From NCBI RefSeq assembly GCF_025145645.1, contig NZ_CP102252.1, positions 3,410,001-3,474,000 on the forward strand: a stretch of 64,000 bases of DNA, read 5' to 3'. This document shows positions 60,671 to 64,000 of this stretch, one piece after another. Position 1 is the stretch's first letter; each line of letters opens with the position of its first letter. A model generated the notes under the pieces. That model made no database searches and was not told the origin of the DNA. It was given only the letters and a program-made list of their open reading frames with translations. Position numbers and translations under genes: made by a program. This DNA comes from Alistipes senegalensis JC50 (lineage in GTDB: Bacteria > Bacteroidota > Bacteroidia > Bacteroidales > Rikenellaceae).

Positions 60671-63600
60671 ATGAAAGTATCGTATTGTGAGCGTCGCATC
60701 CAATCCGGTAGATTCCTGTGGGCCTTCGCATTGCTTGCGGGCCTGCTCATGAATCCGTTTGCCGCGGGGTCTGTGGCGAGGGCCCAAACTCCCCCCCCCA
60801 ACAAAAAACAAGCCAAAAACGGGCCGTATCGGGTGATGTGACCACCCCCGACGGCAAGCCGGTTCCGGGCGCTACCGTTTCGGTGAAGAACCGACCCGAT
60901 CTGGGCGGCGTTCTCACCGACACCAAGGGACATTTCCAACTCTCGGTCCCTGACAATTCCATTCTTATCGTATCATTCCTGGGGTACAATACGGAAGAGA
61001 TTTCCGTCGGGCAAAGTTCCCTGCCTCTTCGTATCGTCCTGACCGATTCCGCGACGAAGATCGACGACGTTGTGGTCGTGGGCTACGGCGTTCAGCGCAA
61101 GGAGAGCGTCGTGGGCGCCATCTCGCAGGTCGATAACAAATCGCTGGTCAATTCGGGCACGGCGAATATCACCAATGCCCTGACGGGCAAGCTGTCGGGC
61201 GTGACGAGCATCCAGTCGAGCGGCCAGCCGGGCGAGAACGATGCCACGCTGCTGATCCGCGGCGTTTCGAGCTGGAACGGTTCGGCGCCTTTGGTCCTCG
61301 TGGACGGCGTGGAGCGTGATTTCGCGGATCTGGACCCGAACGAGGTCGAGACGATCTCGGTTCTGAAGGACGCTTCGGCCACGGCGGTGTTCGGCGCCAA
61401 GGGCGCCAACGGCGTGATCATCGTGACGACCAAGGTGGGCGAGACGGGGCGTCCGAAGATGGACCTCTCCGTCGAATACGGACTCGATATTCCGAGCGAT
61501 CTGCCGGAGCACATCTCCTCCTACACGACGGCGCAGCTCCTCAATGTCGCCAAGAAAAACACCGGCGACTGGAGCCTTTATACCGACCGGGAATTGCAGG
61601 AGTACCGCAGCCCCTCGTCGCGGATCAATGCGCTGCGCTACCCGGATAACGACTGGTTCGACCTGCTGATGAAGAAGTGCGCCTCGACGGTCAACGCCAA
61701 TTTCAACATGTCGGGCGGCACCGATCGCGTGAAGTATTTCGTGTCGTTGGGCTACATGCACGAAGGCTCCATCATCAAGCAGCTGCACGAGTACAAGAAT
61801 ACGACCTTTACCTACGATCGTATCAACTACCGTTCGAATCTCGATTTCAAGCCGACGAAGTCCACGTCGCTGGCCGTCAAGGTGGGCGGAACGCTGGGCA
61901 TCAAGCAGAATCCCAACAATCAGAGCGTCGGTGCTCTGTTCAACACGTTCTACTCGGCTTCGCCGATGATGTATCCGGCCTATTTCCCGGGGTGGGTGCT
62001 GGACGAGATTCCCGACCCGGACTATCCCCGGGCTTCGGGGACCCGGCTCTCTTATGCCGAGGGCTCCGTCTTCTGGAAGAATCCCTATGCGACGCTCAGC
62101 GCCGCCGATTTTCAGCAGACGACGCGGAACAAACTCTTCACCGACGTTATTCTGAAACAGAATCTCGATTTCGTCACCGAGGGCCTGTCGGTCAGTGCCA
62201 AGGCGTCGCTCAGCACCTATTATTCGCGCGTGTCGCAGAAGGCCGAGCAGGTTTATCCCCAGTTCCAGATCGACTGGGACGCCTATGAGTCGGGGACGGG
62301 AAATCCGTGGACGCGGCTCAATTTCAGCTCCGATTCGCTCTACGAAGACCCGATTTACAGCGTTTCGCAGGGTGATTTGCAGAACACCTACTACTCGACC
62401 TTCTATTGGGAGGGGTCGATCAACTACGACCGCAAATTCGGCCGCCACAGCGTTTCGGCGCTCGTGCTGTTCAACCAGCGCGAAAACCTCAAGCAGACCG
62501 ACTATGCCTACCGCACGCAGGGGCTCGTGGGCCGCGTCACCTACGATTTCGGCCACAAATACCTGCTGGAGGCCAACATCGGCTACACCGGTTCCGAGCA
62601 GTTCTCGCCCAAGAACCGCTACGGATTCTTCCCGTCGGTGGCCGTGGGTTACGTGCTGTCGCAGGAGCGCTTCTGGAAAGAGGCCCTGCCGTGGTGGAAC
62701 AAATTCAAGCTGCGCTACTCCGACGGTCTGGTCGGCAACGACCAGACATCGAGCCGGTGGCTCTATTACAGCTCTTATACGAAGGGCGATGACGGCTATT
62801 ATGCCGAGGATGCCGTGGCCAACGACGAGGCGCGGTGGGAGACGGCGCGCAAGCGCGATCTGGGCATCGAAATGGGATGGCTCGACAGCCAGCTGACGCT
62901 CAGCGTCGATCTCTTCGACGAGAAGCGGAAAGACATGCTGGTGGCGCCGGTCGTTCCCATTCTGGTGGGAACCTCTTTCAAGCAGGTGAACCACGGCGAA
63001 ATGAAGAAGCACGGCATTGAAGTCGAACTGGGATTCCGGCGTACGACCCGTTACGGGCTGCGTTACAACATCGATCTGATGGCGAGCTTCAACGAAAACC
63101 GGATCACCGAGTACGAGGATGCGCCCTATATGCCCGATTATCAGAAATACGCCGGTTCCGCCTATCAGGGGCAGCGCACGGGTACCAAGCTGGTCGATGG
63201 AGGCTATTACACCTCGGTCAACGACATCCACACCTACCCGGGCTACACCGATACCTGGAACGGCAATGTCTTCCCGGGCTGCTACAAGTTTCTGGATTAT
63301 AACGGCGACGGAACGATCAACAACGAGGACCTCCACTATATCGACGGCAGCACCTATCCTCCGATGATCTATTCGATCCGCGGCGGCCTGGGCTACAAGG
63401 GATTCGAGTTCAGCATCCTGTTTTACGGCAATCAGGGCAAGTATGTCAATTACAACAAGAGTTTCGAGATCGAGTTCAACAAGCTGGAGCCGCGCGTCAA
63501 CAAGTCGCAGCTCGACTACTGGCGTCCGGACAACCCCGGGGCCTCCCACTCGACCATGACCCTCGGTACGTCGATGTATTCGTGGGGCGGCGGTTCTGCG

Positions 63601-63867
63601 GACTCGGGATACGACGTTGCGATCGAGGGACGCACCTGGCGCAAGGCCGATTTCCTGACCATCAAGGAGATCTATGCAGCCTATACCTTCGACCGGAAGC
63701 GGCTCAAGAAGAGCGTCGGGATCAACAGCCTTACCTTCTATGTGACGGCCAACAATCTGTGGACCGTGACCAACCTGATCGAGGGCAACCCGATGGCTAC
63801 GAATTTCTCCCAGGGATTCTATCCGCTCATGACGACGGTCAAACTGGGCGTCAAAGTCGGTTTCTAA
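60671..63867 (+). pseudogene. susC: SusC-type TonB-dependent receptor, frameshifted at a poly-C tract
   Basis: The signal peptide frame starts at 60671 (MKVSYCERRIQSGRF ... VARAQTPPP) and stops at 60839-60841. The rest (plug and barrel, about 1,035 residues ending KLGVKVGF) is in another frame, beginning near 60800 (QQKTSQKRAVSGDVTTPDG). One extra C in the C9 tract at 60791-60799 would join both frames exactly. Domains: carboxypeptidase-like repeat (GKPVPGATV), plug (VVVVGYGVQ ... LVDGVERD) and barrel. It imports oligosaccharides with SusD. It is either phase-OFF or an assembly error. Confidence 0.88.
60791..60799 (+). repeat. Poly-C tract (C9) in the SusC gene
   Basis: Codons 41-43 of the signal-peptide frame. 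Ten C residues, or seven, would put the downstream SusC frame in phase; the nine seen here do not. Confidence 0.88.
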
Positions 63868-63878
63868 AACATGCAGCC

Positions 63879-64000
63879 ATGAAAAAGATTAAATTCATTC
63901 TGATCGTTCTGCTGCTGGCCGGATTCGGGGCATGCAACTATCTCGACGTGTCGCCCGATCTGGGAATCAGCGAGGAGGACATCTTTTCGACCTATAAGAA
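63879..64000 (+). CDS. susD: SusD-type lipoprotein, N-terminal part (truncated by window)
   Basis: 40 residues visible: signal peptide IVLLLAGFGAC (lipobox Cys about residue 19) and the conserved N-terminal NYLDVSPDLGISEEDIFSTY of SusD proteins. SusD captures glycans above the SusC channel. It lies 11 bp after the SusC gene and is co-transcribed with it. Confidence 0.85.
   Translation, partial: MKKIKFILIVLLLAGFGACNYLDVSPDLGISEEDIFSTYK

Noticed and set aside
60973..63549. 858-codon minus-strand open frame opposite susC
   Set aside because: It has no start context, no domain and a composition typical of an antisense frame of a GC-rich gene; the plus strand codes for a recognisable SusC.

Overview
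The window is GC-rich Bacteroidota DNA, most like Alistipes or a close Rikenellaceae relative. This is inferred from SusC/SusD, Mfa-type fimbriae, TAnnTTTG -7 promoter boxes, RteC and DUF3408 proteins, and IntDOT-like tyrosine recombinases. No rRNA or species marker is present, so the genus is an inference. Compact GC-rich host genes alternate with AT-richer mobile DNA.

Layout. 1-7.6 kb is ordinary chromosome: the end of an acyl-CoA dehydrogenase, a beta-barrel protein, a gadC-glsA acid-resistance pair, a thioredoxin-fold lipoprotein, reverse rubrerythrin, a DUF5036-like lipoprotein, two small envelope proteins and a SLOG-fold protein. 7.6-13.7 kb is a mobilizable-element module: integrase, DUF3408 protein, a large hairpin, and a MobC-like gene split by a full group II intron and followed by a truncated relaxase. 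13.7-26 kb is GC-rich cargo bounded by broken genes (a kinase fragment on the left, a 5'-truncated copper ATPase on the right). It carries flavodoxin/DUF2023, a TonB receptor operon with an ABC exporter, and a PepSY/lipoprotein pair; two of its operons share a near-identical 51-bp upstream element. 26.4-29 kb is host DNA (membrane protein, PPi-type phosphofructokinase, cold-shock protein). 29.9-34.1 kb holds an MFS transporter, a LysR/acetyltransferase pair and a membrane-protein/kinase fusion.

34.6-45.8 kb is a second mobile region: RteC, an orphan MobC-like gene with its own hairpin, then a five-gene run of XRE regulator, DUF2971 protein, DUF1016 (YhcG) nuclease, OLD-family ATPase-TOPRIM protein and UvrD-like helicase. 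The last two match the Gabija architecture. A RhuM-like gene and two translationally coupled integrases follow. 46.2-48 kb has a promoter-bearing stem-loop repeat, a short lipoprotein with a radical SAM/SPASM partner, and two tRNA-Pro genes. 48-57.3 kb is a six-gene Mfa-type fimbrial operon on the minus strand. An IS982-family element (57,997-59,018) separates it from a GH88-SusC-SusD locus that runs off the right end.

The strongest new observations are: (1) three 9-nt G/C homopolymers, all at surface-protein loci: inside the TonB receptor (in frame), inside SusC (out of frame, so the gene reads as OFF) and upstream of the fimbrial operon, suggesting slipped-strand phase variation; (2) the five-gene Gabija-like defence block between mobilization and integrase genes; (3) the shared 51-bp element in the putative iron island; (4) the group II intron inside a mobilization gene; (5) the stem-loop repeat family that ends in a -7 box. 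All functions are read from sequence and family knowledge; nothing was searched against a database.
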